Assembly: GCA_022827685.1 (NCBI GenBank)
Contig: JAJEIH010000095.1
Coordinates: 1-64,000, forward strand
Direction: 5' to 3'
Length of the DNA: 64,000 bases
From: Alphaproteobacteria bacterium
GTDB taxonomy: Bacteria > Pseudomonadota > Alphaproteobacteria > Bin95
The notes under the pieces are model-generated. The model was given only the letters and a program-made list of their open reading frames with translations, had not been told where the DNA came from and did no database searches. How positions within the stretch are numbered: the stretch's first letter is position 1; each line of letters opens with the position of its first letter. This document shows positions 37,211 through 48,110 of this stretch, piece by piece. Made by a program: the position numbers and the translations under genes.

Positions 37211-38623
37211 ATGAACGAAGAAGACCTGTGTTTCACGCCGGCGACCCAGCTGGCGGCGATGGTGGCCGCAAGAGAGATTTCGCCGGTCGAGATCGTCGAT
37301 ACGGTGCTGGCGCGCATCGAGCGGCTGGAGCCGCGCATCAACGCCTTCGCCACGCTGACGGCGGACCGGGCGCGCGACGCGGCGAAAGAAGCCGAAGCGA
37401 AGGTCATGTCGGGCGCGGCGCTCGGGCCCCTGCACGGCGTGCCGGTCACCATCAAGGACCTGACCAACACCGCCGGCGTCCCGACCGAGCGGGGTTCGCA
37501 TGCGGAGAAGGGCAACATCCCGACGGAAAGCGCGCCCTGCGTGGACCGGTTGGCGGCGGCGGGCGCCATCTCGCTCGGCAAGACCACCACGTCCGAGTTC
37601 GGATGGAAGGGGGTCAGCCAGAGCCCGCTCACCGGCATCACGCACAATCCCTGGGCGCACGGCATGAACGCCGGCGCCTCCTCGGCAGGCGCGGGCGCAG
37701 GCGCGGCGGCGGGCTACGGGCCGCTCCACCAGGGCTCGGACGGCGCGGGCTCGATCCGCATGCCGAGCCATTTCTGCGGCGTGTTCGGCATCAAGCCGAG
37801 CTACGGGCGCGCGGCGCATCTGCCGGTCGGCAACACGGACCAGGTGAGCCATGTCGGGCCGATGACCCGCACGGTCGCCGACGCGGCGCTGATGCTCAGG
37901 GTCATTGCGGGCCCGCACCCGCGCGACCATTACAGCCTCGAAGCCCCGCCGGCGGACTATCCCGCACTCCTGGGCGAGGGCGCTCGAGTCCGGGGCGCGC
38001 GGGTCGCGTGGAGCCCCGATCTCGGCCATGCGCGCGTCGACGGCGAGGTGGCGGCGCTCGTGGCCGATGCGGTCCGGGGGTTCGCGGAGCTGGGCGCCGA
38101 AGTCGAGGAGGTGTCGCCCGGCTGGGGGCCGGACGGCGTCGAGATCGAGCATTTCTTCTGGCCCGTCCACGAGCTGTCCTATGCCGGGCTGCTGGAGGAG
38201 TTCGAGGACCGGATGGACCCGGGCCTCGTCGCCTGCATCCGGGACGGGCTCGGCTACCGGGCGGAGGACTATCTCGACATGCGGGCGCGCAAGCTCGCCT
38301 ATATCGAGGCGATCCACCGCTTCTTCGAGGAGTACGACTTCCTGCTCACGCCGTCGGTCTCGGTCGCCGCCTTCCCCGCCGAGCGCCTCTCGCCCGCCCA
38401 CTGGCCGGACCATCCGTGGGACTGGCTGCAATGGGCGCAATTCAGCTACCCCTTCAACCTTTCCCACAACCCGGCGGCCTCGATCCCCTGCGGGTTCACG
38501 GAGGCGGGGCTGCCGGTCGGCCTCCAGGTCGTCGGGCGCCGGCTGGACGATCTGGGGGTGCTCCAGGCGGCCGCCGCCTTCGAGGCCGCGCGCCCCTGGG
38601 CGGACAGGCGCCCGGCGCTCTGA
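37211..38623 (+). CDS. Amidase-signature family hydrolase
   Basis: A 470-residue enzyme of the amidase signature family with the triad Lys82 (VTIKDLTNTAG), cis-Ser157 (GASSAGAGAG) and nucleophile Ser181 (GSDGAGSIRMP). It hydrolyses a small amide or carbamate to acid plus amine. A glutaminyl-tRNA amidotransferase subunit is unlikely because no gatB or gatC is nearby. It is divergent from the RidA-like gene over 123 bp, so the two could serve one nitrogen-compound pathway. Confidence 0.88.
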   Translation: MNEEDLCFTPATQLAAMVAAREISPVEIVDTVLARIERLEPRINAFATLTADRARDAAKEAEAKVMSGAALGPLHGVPVTIKDLTNTAGVPTERGSHAEKGNIPTESAPCVDRLAAAGAISLGKTTTSEFGWKGVSQSPLTGITHNPWAHGMNAGASSAGAGAGAAAGYGPLHQGSDGAGSIRMPSHFCGVFGIKPSYGRAAHLPVGNTDQVSHVGPMTRTVADAALMLRVIAGPHPRDHYSLEAPPADYPALLGEGARVRGARVAWSPDLGHARVDGEVAALVADAVRGFAELGAEVEEVSPGWGPDGVEIEHFFWPVHELSYAGLLEEFEDRMDPGLVACIRDGLGYRAEDYLDMRARKLAYIEAIHRFFEEYDFLLTPSVSVAAFPAERLSPAHWPDHPWDWLQWAQFSYPFNLSHNPAASIPCGFTEAGLPVGLQVVGRRLDDLGVLQAAAAFEAARPWADRRPAL

Positions 38624-38629
38624 GGAGGG

Positions 38630-40864
<2,235 letters not shown>

Positions 40865-40913
40865 GGCGCGCTGCGAATGCTCCGAATCGGGGTCCGCTGC
40901 AGAATAGGCGTCC

Positions 40914-41624
40914 TCAGCCCGCGAAACAATCCGCGAGGCGCAGGCGCGCGGCGGGCAGCGGGCGGTCCACGGGCCCGGCGATATGGCGGGCGAGGAAATG
41001 CCCGGTGAGCGCCAGGCCGTCGCGAATGTCGCCGGGCGCGAAGCCGGGCGCGCCGGCAAGGAAGCCCGGCAGGGCCAGCAGCCGGTCCTTCCAGGGCTCG
41101 CCCGCCTCGCGCGTGACCGCCCGCCCGGACCGGGGCGAGACCCAGGCAAGCCCCGTCCGGCGGCCGGTGACCGCGCAGCGCTCCAGGTCGAGGCCGAATC
41201 CGAGCTCCGCCAGCAGCGCCACCTCGTAGCCGACATAGGCCGCGGGCCAGGCGCCGCCCGCCAGCGTCTCCAGGAAGGCCGCGAGCCCGAGGAACGCGGC
41301 CGGGTGCGGCTCGCGCTCCGGCAGGCCCATTTCCGCCACCGCGCAGGCGCTCTGGAGCGCCGCCAGCCGCGCCGGGTCGTCCAGCCAGAGCGCGGCGTGG
41401 GCCGTCTCGACCTCGCATGAAAATGCGCCGAGCTGGTCGGAGAGCCGCGCCCGCCAGCGCACCGTCGCAAGCGTGCCGGGCTGGAGCGCCTCGGCGTGGC
41501 GGCGCGCGCCCTGCACCAGCCCGGCATGGCGGCCATGCGTCTCGGTCAGCGCCTGCGCCACGGCCTTGCCCTCCCCGAAGGGACGGGCCGAGAGCATGAC
41601 GGCGCGGTCGGTCCAGTCGATCAT
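40914..41624 (-). CDS. recO: DNA repair protein RecO
   Basis: A 236-residue protein starting [43 protein letters not shown], the OB-fold beginning of RecO, followed by the helical domain. It lacks an obvious four-cysteine zinc motif, which is common in this class. It loads RecA at gaps with RecR. In related genomes it follows era directly; here 3.7 kb of accessory DNA lies between era and recO. Confidence 0.92.
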   Translation of the reverse strand: MIDWTDRAVMLSARPFGEGKAVAQALTETHGRHAGLVQGARRHAEALQPGTLATVRWRARLSDQLGAFSCEVETAHAALWLDDPARLAALQSACAVAEMGLPEREPHPAAFLGLAAFLETLAGGAWPAAYVGYEVALLAELGFGLDLERCAVTGRRTGLAWVSPRSGRAVTREAGEPWKDRLLALPGFLAGAPGFAPGDIRDGLALTGHFLARHIAGPVDRPLPAARLRLADCFAG

Positions 41625-41714
41625 CGCCGGGCGTCATACCACCGTTCGCCGCCCGGCGCGCATGCCCCCGCCGGCCGGGTTCCGACGAAGGCGGCGCGGG
41701 GAGGCCTCCGAACG

Positions 41715-41741
41715 TGTCATGGAATGTCATGATATGTCATG
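41715..41741. repeat. Helically phased TGTCATG boxes, cluster 2
   Basis: Three perfect TGTCATG boxes at 41715-41721, 41725-41731 and 41735-41741, exactly 10 bp apart, in the intergenic DNA just beyond recO. Confidence 0.8.
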
Positions 41742-41911
41742 GGGCCGGTCTCCGCCCCGGCCGTTCGCCAGGCATTGCCGCCTCCTTTCGGTCCACGGTC
41801 CCGGACGCCTCCGTTGCCGGAGGAGCGCCCCTCCCGCGCGCATAATGCGCGCCCGCCCGCGCCTGCGCGCCCGCATGCGCGAGACGGCGGGGCCGTCCCC
41901 TCCACCGCGGA
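41742..41911. other. Intergenic DNA, partly similar to the dispersed repeat
   Basis: No supported gene. A run at about 41810-41880 (TTGCCGGAGGAGCG, then a string of GCGCGC/CGCCCG words) loosely resembles the core of repeat copies A and B and may be a decayed third copy. It separates TGTCATG clusters 2 and 3. Confidence 0.45.
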
Positions 41912-41928
41912 TGTCATGTTGTGTCATG
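41912..41928. repeat. Helically phased TGTCATG boxes, cluster 3
   Basis: Two TGTCATG boxes at 41912-41918 and 41922-41928, again 10 bp apart. Confidence 0.75.
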
Positions 41929-41975
41929 GAAGCGCGCCGCAGCACCTTCCTCCCGGGACGCCCCGATCCTCTTCC

Positions 41976-42022
41976 CGTCATGCCTGTCCCGAGCCTGTCG
42001 AAAGGGGCGTCCGGGCATGACG
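41976..42022. repeat. REP-like palindromic element
   Basis: CGTCATGCC at 41976-41984 is the exact reverse complement of GGCATGACG at 42014-42022, giving a 9-bp stem around a loop that contains GAGCCTGTCGAAAGG. That loop word is typical of a widespread class of dispersed palindromic repeats in proteobacteria (recalled, not searched). Confidence 0.6.
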
Positions 42023-42060
42023 AAGGGGAGACCGCGTGACGGGAAGGGGCCCACTCCACG

Positions 42061-42375
42061 GGAATGTCACGAAATGTCATGTTTGCCATGCGCCGGAATC
42101 ATAGTCTGCGGCCAATCCGGGCATAGGGCCCTGGTCCCGGGCGGGCCCCCTGGGTATGTCCTCCGGTTTCCCCGGCTTCGCATCTTCGGTATGGGTCTCT
42201 CCTTTCGAGCCCTGTTCGTTCCGTTCTTCCCGTCGCCGGTTTGCCCGGGGGCGGGACCCTGATTCGCGCGTATCCCGCGCGGGCGCTCGCGCCCGCCGGC
42301 GCACGTATCGCGGCGGCGCGGCTCGCGCGCCTGATTGCGCCTGGGCGCGCCCGCGCGAGGGCGAAGGCCCGGGCG
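42061..42375. repeat. Dispersed intergenic repeat, copy B
   Basis: This copy aligns with 45-330 in the same orientation, sharing long identical words near its centre and right end. It is slightly longer than copy A because of extra GC-rich bases in the middle. It has no credible coding frame. Confidence 0.75.
42065..42090. repeat. Helically phased TGTCATG boxes, cluster 4
   Basis: TGTCACG at 42065-42071 and TGTCATG at 42075-42081 keep the 10-bp pitch; a weaker TGCCATG at 42084-42090 is 9 bp on. These boxes form the left end of repeat copy B. Confidence 0.7.
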
Positions 42376-42664
42376 CAGGACGCACCTGTCCCGCCGCCTT
42401 CCCGGGCGTTTTTCCGCGCCGCCGCGAACGGATGCAGCCTCCGGATGCCGCTTCCTCCCGACCTATATAGGCAAGGCGGTCCTTTGGTCAATACAGAGAA
42501 AGGAATTTTTACAAAAAATAGAACAATGATTGCCCATCCGATCTTGCGCCACTGGGAACGGACTGCGCCGGCGGAGTAGCGGCGGCAGGAGCGGGCCTTC
42601 GCCCGGCGCCGATGTCGCCTCCCGGAATTGCCTCCGATGCCCCGTTGGGCTATCTTCTTCCGCA
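42376..42664. other. Right flank of repeat copy B and upstream region of higB
   Basis: GC-rich DNA gives way at about 42460-42540 to an AT-rich patch with TATATAGG, TTGGTCAA and ACAAAAAATAG, which could hold the higBA promoter. No gene is supported. The AT-rich patch matches in position the one after repeat copy A. Confidence 0.4.
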
Positions 42665-43003
42665 ATGCAGACTGTGGCCGAGACCCCGACCTTCACTCGT
42701 CAGGCCGGCAAGCTGTTCAGCGAGGACGAAAAGCGGGAGTTGATCGACTATCTGGCCGCAAACCCCTTGGCAGGAGATGAGATTCCGGGGACGGGCGGCG
42801 TCCGGAAGTTGCGGTTCCAGGCCGCGGGCCGCGGCAAGAGGGGCGGCGCGCGGATCATCTACTTCTACGGAGGCGAGAGAATGCCGGTCTATGCGCTGCT
42901 TGCCTATGCCAAGTCCGCAAAGACCGATTTGAGCAGGGCGGACCGACGCTCGGTCGCCATGATCGTCGAGGCGATCAAGAGCGCCGCAAAGGAGACGCAA
43001 TGA
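42665..43003 (+). CDS. higB: RelE/HigB-type toxin of a HigBA module
   Basis: A 112-residue protein: FTRQAGKLFSEDEKRELIDYLAANPLAGDEIPGTGGVRKLRFQAAGRGKRGGARIIYFYG, typical of HigB/RelE-like mRNA interferases acting at the ribosome. The order toxin then antitoxin is HigBA-like. Its stop overlaps the antitoxin start (ATGA). Start ATG 42665 was chosen because the conserved residues follow it. The repeats upstream lie within its promoter region. Confidence 0.85.
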   Translation: MQTVAETPTFTRQAGKLFSEDEKRELIDYLAANPLAGDEIPGTGGVRKLRFQAAGRGKRGGARIIYFYGGERMPVYALLAYAKSAKTDLSRADRRSVAMIVEAIKSAAKETQ

Positions 43004-43281
43004 GCACTTTCGGGGACGACCTGATTCAATCCCTTGGCGAGGCGCTGGCCCACGCCAGGGGCGAGGGCCCGGCGACCGTTCATGCGCCGGTGGTTCCGCG
43101 CGAGGTCCGCAAGCAGGCGAAACTCACGCAGGCCCAGATGGCGCCCCTGATGGGCATGAGCCTTTCCGGCTACCGCAAGTGGGAGCAGGGAACGCGGCGC
43201 GTCAGCGGTCCGGCCGCGTCGCTTCTGCGCGTGATCCAGCGGGAACCCGAAGCTGTCAAGCGTGCCCTGCTTTCCGCATGA
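43000..43281 (+). CDS. higA: HigA-type helix-turn-helix antitoxin
   Basis: The 93-residue protein has an XRE-type helix-turn-helix: VRKQAKLTQAQMAPLMGMSLSGYRKWEQGTRRVSGPAASLLRVI. It should neutralise the HigB-like toxin and repress the operon. It overlaps higB by 4 bp. No further open frame of note follows. Confidence 0.85.
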   Translation: MSTFGDDLIQSLGEALAHARGEGPATVHAPVVPREVRKQAKLTQAQMAPLMGMSLSGYRKWEQGTRRVSGPAASLLRVIQREPEAVKRALLSA

Positions 43282-43583
43282 GCGGCGCGACCGGTTTGTG
43301 AATCGGCTGTCCCTATTCACATGAGCAAGCGAAGTTTCCGCAGCCTGGCACTCGACTTCATCGCGTCCTGTTCTGCCAACTCACAGATGTAAGGATCAAT
43401 CGGCCCTCGAAGGTCGTGGTCGGCGTGCCGCGCGGATTGTTGCCGACGCCAAGCCGAAGCGGTCGACACGAGGCGGCACTCATCCATCCCCTTGCCCGAA
43501 GCCGGATGGCTGCGGCGGGAGGCGCGCGGTGCGGGCGGCGTTTCACCGCCGCTGGAGAGCCGCCGGGGCCGGCGGGGTTCGGG
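43282..43583. other. Intergenic region without a supported gene
   Basis: A short inverted repeat (TGTGAAT at 43297-43303 and ATTCACA at 43315-43321) lies just after higA and could be a hairpin, though it lacks a T tract. A 22-codon frame from ATG 43321 begins MSKRSFRSLALDFIASC but resembles nothing I know. The remainder up to the GYD gene shows no signal. Confidence 0.4.
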
Positions 43584-43865
43584 TTAGCCCGAGGCGAGGG
43601 AGTCGAATGTCTCCACATCGACGGCGGGCGAGGTCAGGAAGCCGACTCCGGTCAGGCGCGTCAACTTCAGCGAGACCTGCATCGCGGTCTCGACATCCGG
43701 CAACTCGACGAAAAGGATGAGGTCGAAGGCCCCGAGCAGGGCGTATATGCCAAGCACCTCGCCGCCGCTCTCGCGGACCACTTCCGCCGCCCGGTCTGTG
43801 CGCGACGCGCTGATCCCGTCCATCGACCCCTGCGTGTATTTTCCGAGCATGACGAATTTGGCCAT
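43584..43865 (-). CDS. GYD-domain protein
   Basis: A 93-residue protein of the GYD family: KFVMLGKYTQGSMDGISASRTDRAAEVVRESGGEVLGIYALLGAFDLILFVELPDVETAMQVSLKLTRLTGVGFLTSPAVDVETF. These small alpha/beta proteins resemble dimeric ferredoxin-like regulators; function is unknown. It reads away from the TTC38-like gene; the 114 bp between shows no other gene. Confidence 0.85.
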   Translation of the reverse strand: MAKFVMLGKYTQGSMDGISASRTDRAAEVVRESGGEVLGIYALLGAFDLILFVELPDVETAMQVSLKLTRLTGVGFLTSPAVDVETFDSLASG

Positions 43866-43979
43866 GATGCCCCCTCCGGTGCGGTTTCAGGATTCCTCGA
43901 GCCGCGCCCGATGCAGGCGGGCCGGCAGCCGGGGATTATATACGAAAGTCATGAACGGCTCTCGCCGCCCCGGCGGGCG

Positions 43980-45311
43980 TCAGGCCGCGATGGCCCGGGC
44001 CTCGTGCAGGAAATGCCGGTTCACGGCGCTCCCGGGCCTGAGCGCCAGCCGTTCGTTGGCGAGCGACAGCGCAACATTGCGCCGGCCCGCGCGGATGGCC
44101 GCCACGGCGAGCGTCCACGCCACGAGATCGCGCTGCGCAACGCTGCCGCCCATGCGCCAGAGATGGGTTTCGGCCGTGAGCAGGCCGTCAACGGCGCCGG
44201 CATAGTCGCCGTCGGTGAAGCAGGCCATCGCCCCGGCGGCGGGGATGGAGATGTCCCGATAGGCGGGCGCGATCTCGCTGTTCGCGGCGGCGGTCCGCTT
44301 CATGCCGTCCAGCACCTCCTCATAGGCGGCCCTGTCGCCCGCGCGCAGCGCGGTCATGGCGGCATGGACCTCGTTGAACGGGCTCGTCATGCCGGGGAGC
44401 AGCCCCTGCCAGAGCGGAAGCAGCCGGCTCCAGCGTTCGCCCGCCTCGCAACCGAGCGTCTCCAGCCGCCAGAGCAGCGATGCGGCGTTGCAGAGCTGCG
44501 TGCCGGCCACGCGCATCGCAGGCAGGATTTCATTGTCATAGAGCGCGAGCGCGTCCCCGAACCGGCCGAGTTCGATGTGGTACAGCGCCTTGTGCCACCA
44601 GATATGGACCCGGTTGTTGCATTTCGGATCGGACCAGTAAGGCAGGCGGCCGTCCATCCAGGCGATGCCCTCGTCCGGCCGGCCGGTCATCTCCAGCACG
44701 TGGGAGACGGTGTGATGCGGCCAGTAGCCGTAGGGTTCGAGCTCCGCCGCGGCCCGGGCGACGTCCTCCGCGCGGGCGTAGTCCCCGAACTCCTCCAGGC
44801 CGAAGCCGTAGAAGGACAGCATGATGCCGTAGCCGGGCTCGTCCTTCGACCAGAACGGCAGGGCGCGGGCGGCGCGGGCGGCCTGGCGGTGGAAGCGGCC
44901 GAGATAGCCGTCGAGGCGCAGCGCGCATTGATGGCCTGCCAGATCGCGCGGATCGTCCATCAGATGGCGGTCGAGCACGGCGACGGCCGACGGCCACCGG
45001 CCCTCCGCAGCGTGGCGCAGCGCCGCCAGGTGATGCGCCTCGCGCTCCGTCAGCCCGGCTTCGGCGATGCCAGGGAGCAGCGTCCGCGCCCGCGCCAGCT
45101 GGGCGCCGTCCTTGGTCAGCGCCAGCAGCCAGGCTTCGAGGATATCCGCCATCGCGCAGCCGGGATCGGCTTCGCGCGCCTCGGCCAGGTGCCCGCCGGC
45201 GTCGCCGTAATTGAGCGTCATCGCGCGTATGGCTTCGTCGATGTGCCGGGCGGCCTCCGCGTTTGCGCTCATGCCGCCATTCGCCCGCATGCCGTCCGCC
45301 ATGTCCTGCAT
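43980..45311 (-). CDS. TTC38-like tetratricopeptide repeat protein
   Basis: The 443-residue helical protein has TPR-like repeats and the TTC38 pattern: LDGYLGRFHRQAARAARALPFWSKDEPGYGIMLSFYGFGLEEFGDYARAEDVARAAAELEPYGYWPHHTVSHVLEMTGRPDEGIAWM. Function in bacteria is unknown. AGAGGA is 9 bases before ATG 45302, so the start may be three codons later than 45311. It lies between era and recO, where related genomes have nothing. Confidence 0.82.
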   Translation of the reverse strand: MQDMADGMRANGGMSANAEAARHIDEAIRAMTLNYGDAGGHLAEAREADPGCAMADILEAWLLALTKDGAQLARARTLLPGIAEAGLTEREAHHLAALRHAAEGRWPSAVAVLDRHLMDDPRDLAGHQCALRLDGYLGRFHRQAARAARALPFWSKDEPGYGIMLSFYGFGLEEFGDYARAEDVARAAAELEPYGYWPHHTVSHVLEMTGRPDEGIAWMDGRLPYWSDPKCNNRVHIWWHKALYHIELGRFGDALALYDNEILPAMRVAGTQLCNAASLLWRLETLGCEAGERWSRLLPLWQGLLPGMTSPFNEVHAAMTALRAGDRAAYEEVLDGMKRTAAANSEIAPAYRDISIPAAGAMACFTDGDYAGAVDGLLTAETHLWRMGGSVAQRDLVAWTLAVAAIRAGRRNVALSLANERLALRPGSAVNRHFLHEARAIAA

Positions 45312-45334
45312 TCCTCTATGGAAACCGTCCCGGA

Positions 45335-46231
45335 TCAGACATTGTAGTCGAGACCGAGGTCCCGGAAACGCTCGGGGTCGTCGGGCCAGCCCTCGCGCAC
45401 CCTTACCGTCAGGAACAGGTGGACCGGCCGGTCGAGCGCCTCCGCCAGCTCCGCCTGCGCGGCCTCGCGGACGGCCTTGATGCGCGCGCCGCCCCTGCCG
45501 AGCACGATCGCGCGCTGGCTCGTCCGGCGCACATAGACCGTCTGGTCGATGCGCACGCCGCCATTGTCGAACTCCTGCCAGTCCGCCGTTTCGGTCGCAA
45601 CGTCGTAGGGAATCTCGTCATGCAGGCGCAGGAACAGCTTCTCGCGCGTGATCTCCGCGGCGAGGAAGCGCAGCGGCACGTCGGAGAGGTCGTCCTCGGG
45701 ATAGAGCCAGGGACCCTCCGGCAGGCGCCCCGCGAGGTGCTCAAGCAGGTCGTCCACGCCGTCGCCGGTCAGCGCCGAGACCATGAAGACATCGCTGAAG
45801 CAGCCCGTGCCGTAGAGCCGCTCGGCGCGCGCCAGCAGCCGTTCGCGCGCGATCAGGTCGATCTTGTTGAGCGCCAGCACCGCCTGCCTGCCGCCCGCCT
45901 TGAGGCCGTTCACGACAGCCTCCTCGCGGGCGCCCGGGCGGCGCGCGGCATCGACGAGCAGCACGGTGATGTCGGCATCGCCCGCGGCGCGCCAGGCCCG
46001 GCGCACCATCGCGCGCTCCAGCCGCCGGCGCGGCTCGAATATGCCGGGCGTATCGACGAAGACGGTCTGGGCCGCGCCGTGGTTGCGGATGCCGAGAATG
46101 CGCGAGCGCGTGGTCTGCGCCTTGGGCGTGACGATGGAGACCTTGGCGCCGACCAGCCGGTTGAGCAGGGTGGACTTGCCGGCATTGGGCGCGCCGAGCA
46201 GAGCGACGAAACCGGCCCGGCGCGCGGTCAT
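45335..46231 (-). CDS. era: GTPase Era
   Basis: A 298-residue protein with the G1 loop GAPNAGKST (13-21), G3 DTPG, G4 NKID and a C-terminal KH domain with VLGRGGARIKAVREAAQAELAEALDRPVHLFLTVRVREGW. Era binds the 3' end of 16S rRNA and links ribosome assembly to the cell cycle. Its start overlaps the rnc stop (ATGA). It belongs to the rpoZ-to-era gene string. Confidence 0.96.
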   Translation of the reverse strand: MTARRAGFVALLGAPNAGKSTLLNRLVGAKVSIVTPKAQTTRSRILGIRNHGAAQTVFVDTPGIFEPRRRLERAMVRRAWRAAGDADITVLLVDAARRPGAREEAVVNGLKAGGRQAVLALNKIDLIARERLLARAERLYGTGCFSDVFMVSALTGDGVDDLLEHLAGRLPEGPWLYPEDDLSDVPLRFLAAEITREKLFLRLHDEIPYDVATETADWQEFDNGGVRIDQTVYVRRTSQRAIVLGRGGARIKAVREAAQAELAEALDRPVHLFLTVRVREGWPDDPERFRDLGLDYNV

Positions 46232-46884
46232 TCCAGCCGTTCGAGCAGGGCGGCGGCGGCGGCCGCGGCGGCGGCGCGCTTGGAGCCGCCGGACCCTCTC
46301 GCCCGTTCGCCGCTGGACAGCGCGGCCTCGACCTCGAATTCGGGGCGGTGGGAGGGGCCGCGCCGGGCGCAGACGGTATAGACCGGCTGGCCGAGCGCGC
46401 GGGCGTGGCTCCACTCCTGCAGGCGGCTGCGGGCGTCGCGCTCCACCTCCGCATGGCGTTCGACCAGCGCCCGCCAGTGGCGGCGGACGAACTGCCGCGC
46501 GGCGTCGAGCCCGCCGTCGAGGTAGAGCGCCGCGATGACCGCCTCGCAGGCATCGGCGGCCGGCTTTTCCGCCATGCGCTTTTCGCGGGCCTTCGGGTCG
46601 CGCACAAGGGCCGCGTCAAGGCCCGTTTCCCTTGCGACCTCGATCAGCGTCTCCTCGCTCACCAGGACGGACATGCGCAGCCCGACCCCGCCTTCATCGA
46701 CCTCCGGGAAGCGTTCGAGCAGCATTTCGGCCACGATCAGGCCGAGCACGCGGTCGCCGAGGAATTCGAGCCTTTGGAACGCATCGTCCCCGCGCCCCGG
46801 CGCGCTCGGGTGGGTCAGCGCCTGCCGGAGCAGGCGGGGATCGGCGAAATCGTGGCCAAGCGCGTCGCGGAACCGGGCGTTCAC
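46228..46884 (-). CDS. rnc: Ribonuclease III
   Basis: A 218-residue protein with the RNase III signature QRLEFLGDRVLG (E40, D44), the second acidic cluster in AADACEAVIAALYLDGG, and a C-terminal double-stranded RNA-binding domain that ends in an alanine-rich helix. It processes rRNA and cleaves structured RNA. The start is GTG 46884, overlapping the lepB stop by 4 bp. Confidence 0.95.
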   Translation of the reverse strand: MNARFRDALGHDFADPRLLRQALTHPSAPGRGDDAFQRLEFLGDRVLGLIVAEMLLERFPEVDEGGVGLRMSVLVSEETLIEVARETGLDAALVRDPKAREKRMAEKPAADACEAVIAALYLDGGLDAARQFVRRHWRALVERHAEVERDARSRLQEWSHARALGQPVYTVCARRGPSHRPEFEVEAALSSGERARGSGGSKRAAAAAAAAALLERLE

Positions 46885-47606
46885 GGGCCGATCGCGTCGA
46901 AAATGCGTTCCCAGCGAACCCCGCTCGGATATCTCCAGAACTCCCAGAAGCTGGTGTCGTGGTCGAGGGAGAAGAACAGGATTTCCGCCCGCCCGACGAA
47001 ATTCTCCGCCGGGATGTAGCCCACATGGCTGATGAACCGGCTGTCGGTGGAGTTGTCGCGATTGTCGCCGAGCGCGAAATAATGGCCGTCCGGCACCTCG
47101 AACACGGCGGTGTTGTCCGCGGGGCCGGAGTCGCTTTCCTCCAGAATTTCGTAGGACCGGCCGTTCGGCAGGGTCTCGCGGTAGCGGATCGCGCGCTTCA
47201 CGATGCCGTATTTGTCGCGGTAGTTCGCAGGCCCGATGCGGCCGCGCGCCACCGGCGCGCCGTTGATGAACAGCCGCCCGCTGCGCAGCTGGACGGTGTC
47301 GCCCGGAAGGCCCACCACCCGCTTCACGAAATCGATCTTCGGCGCCATCGGGTTCTTGAACACCGCCACATCGCCGCGCTCGGGCCCCTCGCCGAACAGC
47401 CGCCCCGGCCCCGGGATCAACGGCAGGCCGAAGGGCAGGGAATAGCGGCTGTAGCCGTAGGAATATTTGGAGACGAACAGGAAATCCCCGATCAGCAGGG
47501 TCTGCAGCATCGAGCCGGAGGGGATGGTGAAGGGCTCGAAGAGGAAACTGCGGATGCCAAGCGCGATCAGACCGGCATAGACGATGGTCTTGACGGTTTC
47601 TTTCAC
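46881..47606 (-). CDS. lepB: Signal peptidase I
   Basis: The 241-residue protein has one N-terminal membrane anchor, catalytic Ser32 in IPSGSMLQTLLIGD, general-base Lys95 in DFVKRVVGLPGD, and GDNRDNSTDSRFISHVGYIP near the C-terminus. It removes signal peptides from secreted proteins at the periplasmic face, including the two proteases at 18-21 kb. It is cotranscribed with rnc and era. Confidence 0.96.
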   Translation of the reverse strand: MKETVKTIVYAGLIALGIRSFLFEPFTIPSGSMLQTLLIGDFLFVSKYSYGYSRYSLPFGLPLIPGPGRLFGEGPERGDVAVFKNPMAPKIDFVKRVVGLPGDTVQLRSGRLFINGAPVARGRIGPANYRDKYGIVKRAIRYRETLPNGRSYEILEESDSGPADNTAVFEVPDGHYFALGDNRDNSTDSRFISHVGYIPAENFVGRAEILFFSLDHDTSFWEFWRYPSGVRWERIFDAIGP

Positions 47607-47690
47607 GAGAGCAGCGACCTGGACAGGGAAAAGCCGGGTTTCCGCCGGCGCGGATCGGGGCCGGATAGAACGCCGCCGGGCGGCCGGCTG

Positions 47691-48110
47691 TCAAGCGCAG
47701 CCATTCGCCGCATCTTCCGGCACTGCGGTGATGATGACCAGCGCATGGGCCAGCGGCGGCTCATCGGTGATGGTGAGGTCGATGCGCGCGCGGGTGCCCG
47801 GCGGCAGCAGGTCGGTAAGGCGCCTGGCCGCACCGCCGGTCAGCCGGAGGGTCGGGCGCCCGCCCGGCAGGTTGACCACGCCCATGTCGCGCCAATAGAC
47901 GCCCCGGCGAAGGCCCGTGCCGAGCGCCTTGGAGCAGGCTTCCTTGGCGGCGAAGCGCCGGGCGTAGCTTGCCGCGCGCAGCCGCCGGCGGTCGGACCGC
48001 TGGCGCTCCGCCTCGGTGAACACGCGCCGGGTGAAGCGCTCGCCGAACCGCTCCAGCGTGCGCTCAATCCGGGTGATGTCGATCAGGTCGCTGCCGAGCC
48101 CGACGATCAT
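47691..48110 (-). CDS. acpS: Holo-[acyl-carrier-protein] synthase
   Basis: A 139-residue protein starting [32 protein letters not shown], with [12 protein letters not shown] as the second motif. It transfers the 4'-phosphopantetheine arm from CoA to acyl carrier protein, needed for fatty-acid synthesis. Its start overlaps the pdxJ stop. An 84-bp gap lies between this gene and lepB. Confidence 0.93.
   Translation of the reverse strand: MIVGLGSDLIDITRIERTLERFGERFTRRVFTEAERQRSDRRRLRAASYARRFAAKEACSKALGTGLRRGVYWRDMGVVNLPGGRPTLRLTGGAARRLTDLLPPGTRARIDLTITDEPPLAHALVIITAVPEDAANGCA

Noticed and set aside
36287-38467. Single long minus-strand ORF over the RidA-like and amidase genes
   Set aside because: Only the last 266 codons show a protein family; the rest is antisense to the amidase. 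The start at 37087 explains the data.
42099-42696. Open frames across the AT-rich flank of repeat copy B
   Set aside because: They are Arg/Pro-rich, differ between the two repeat copies and lack ribosome sites; treated as non-coding.
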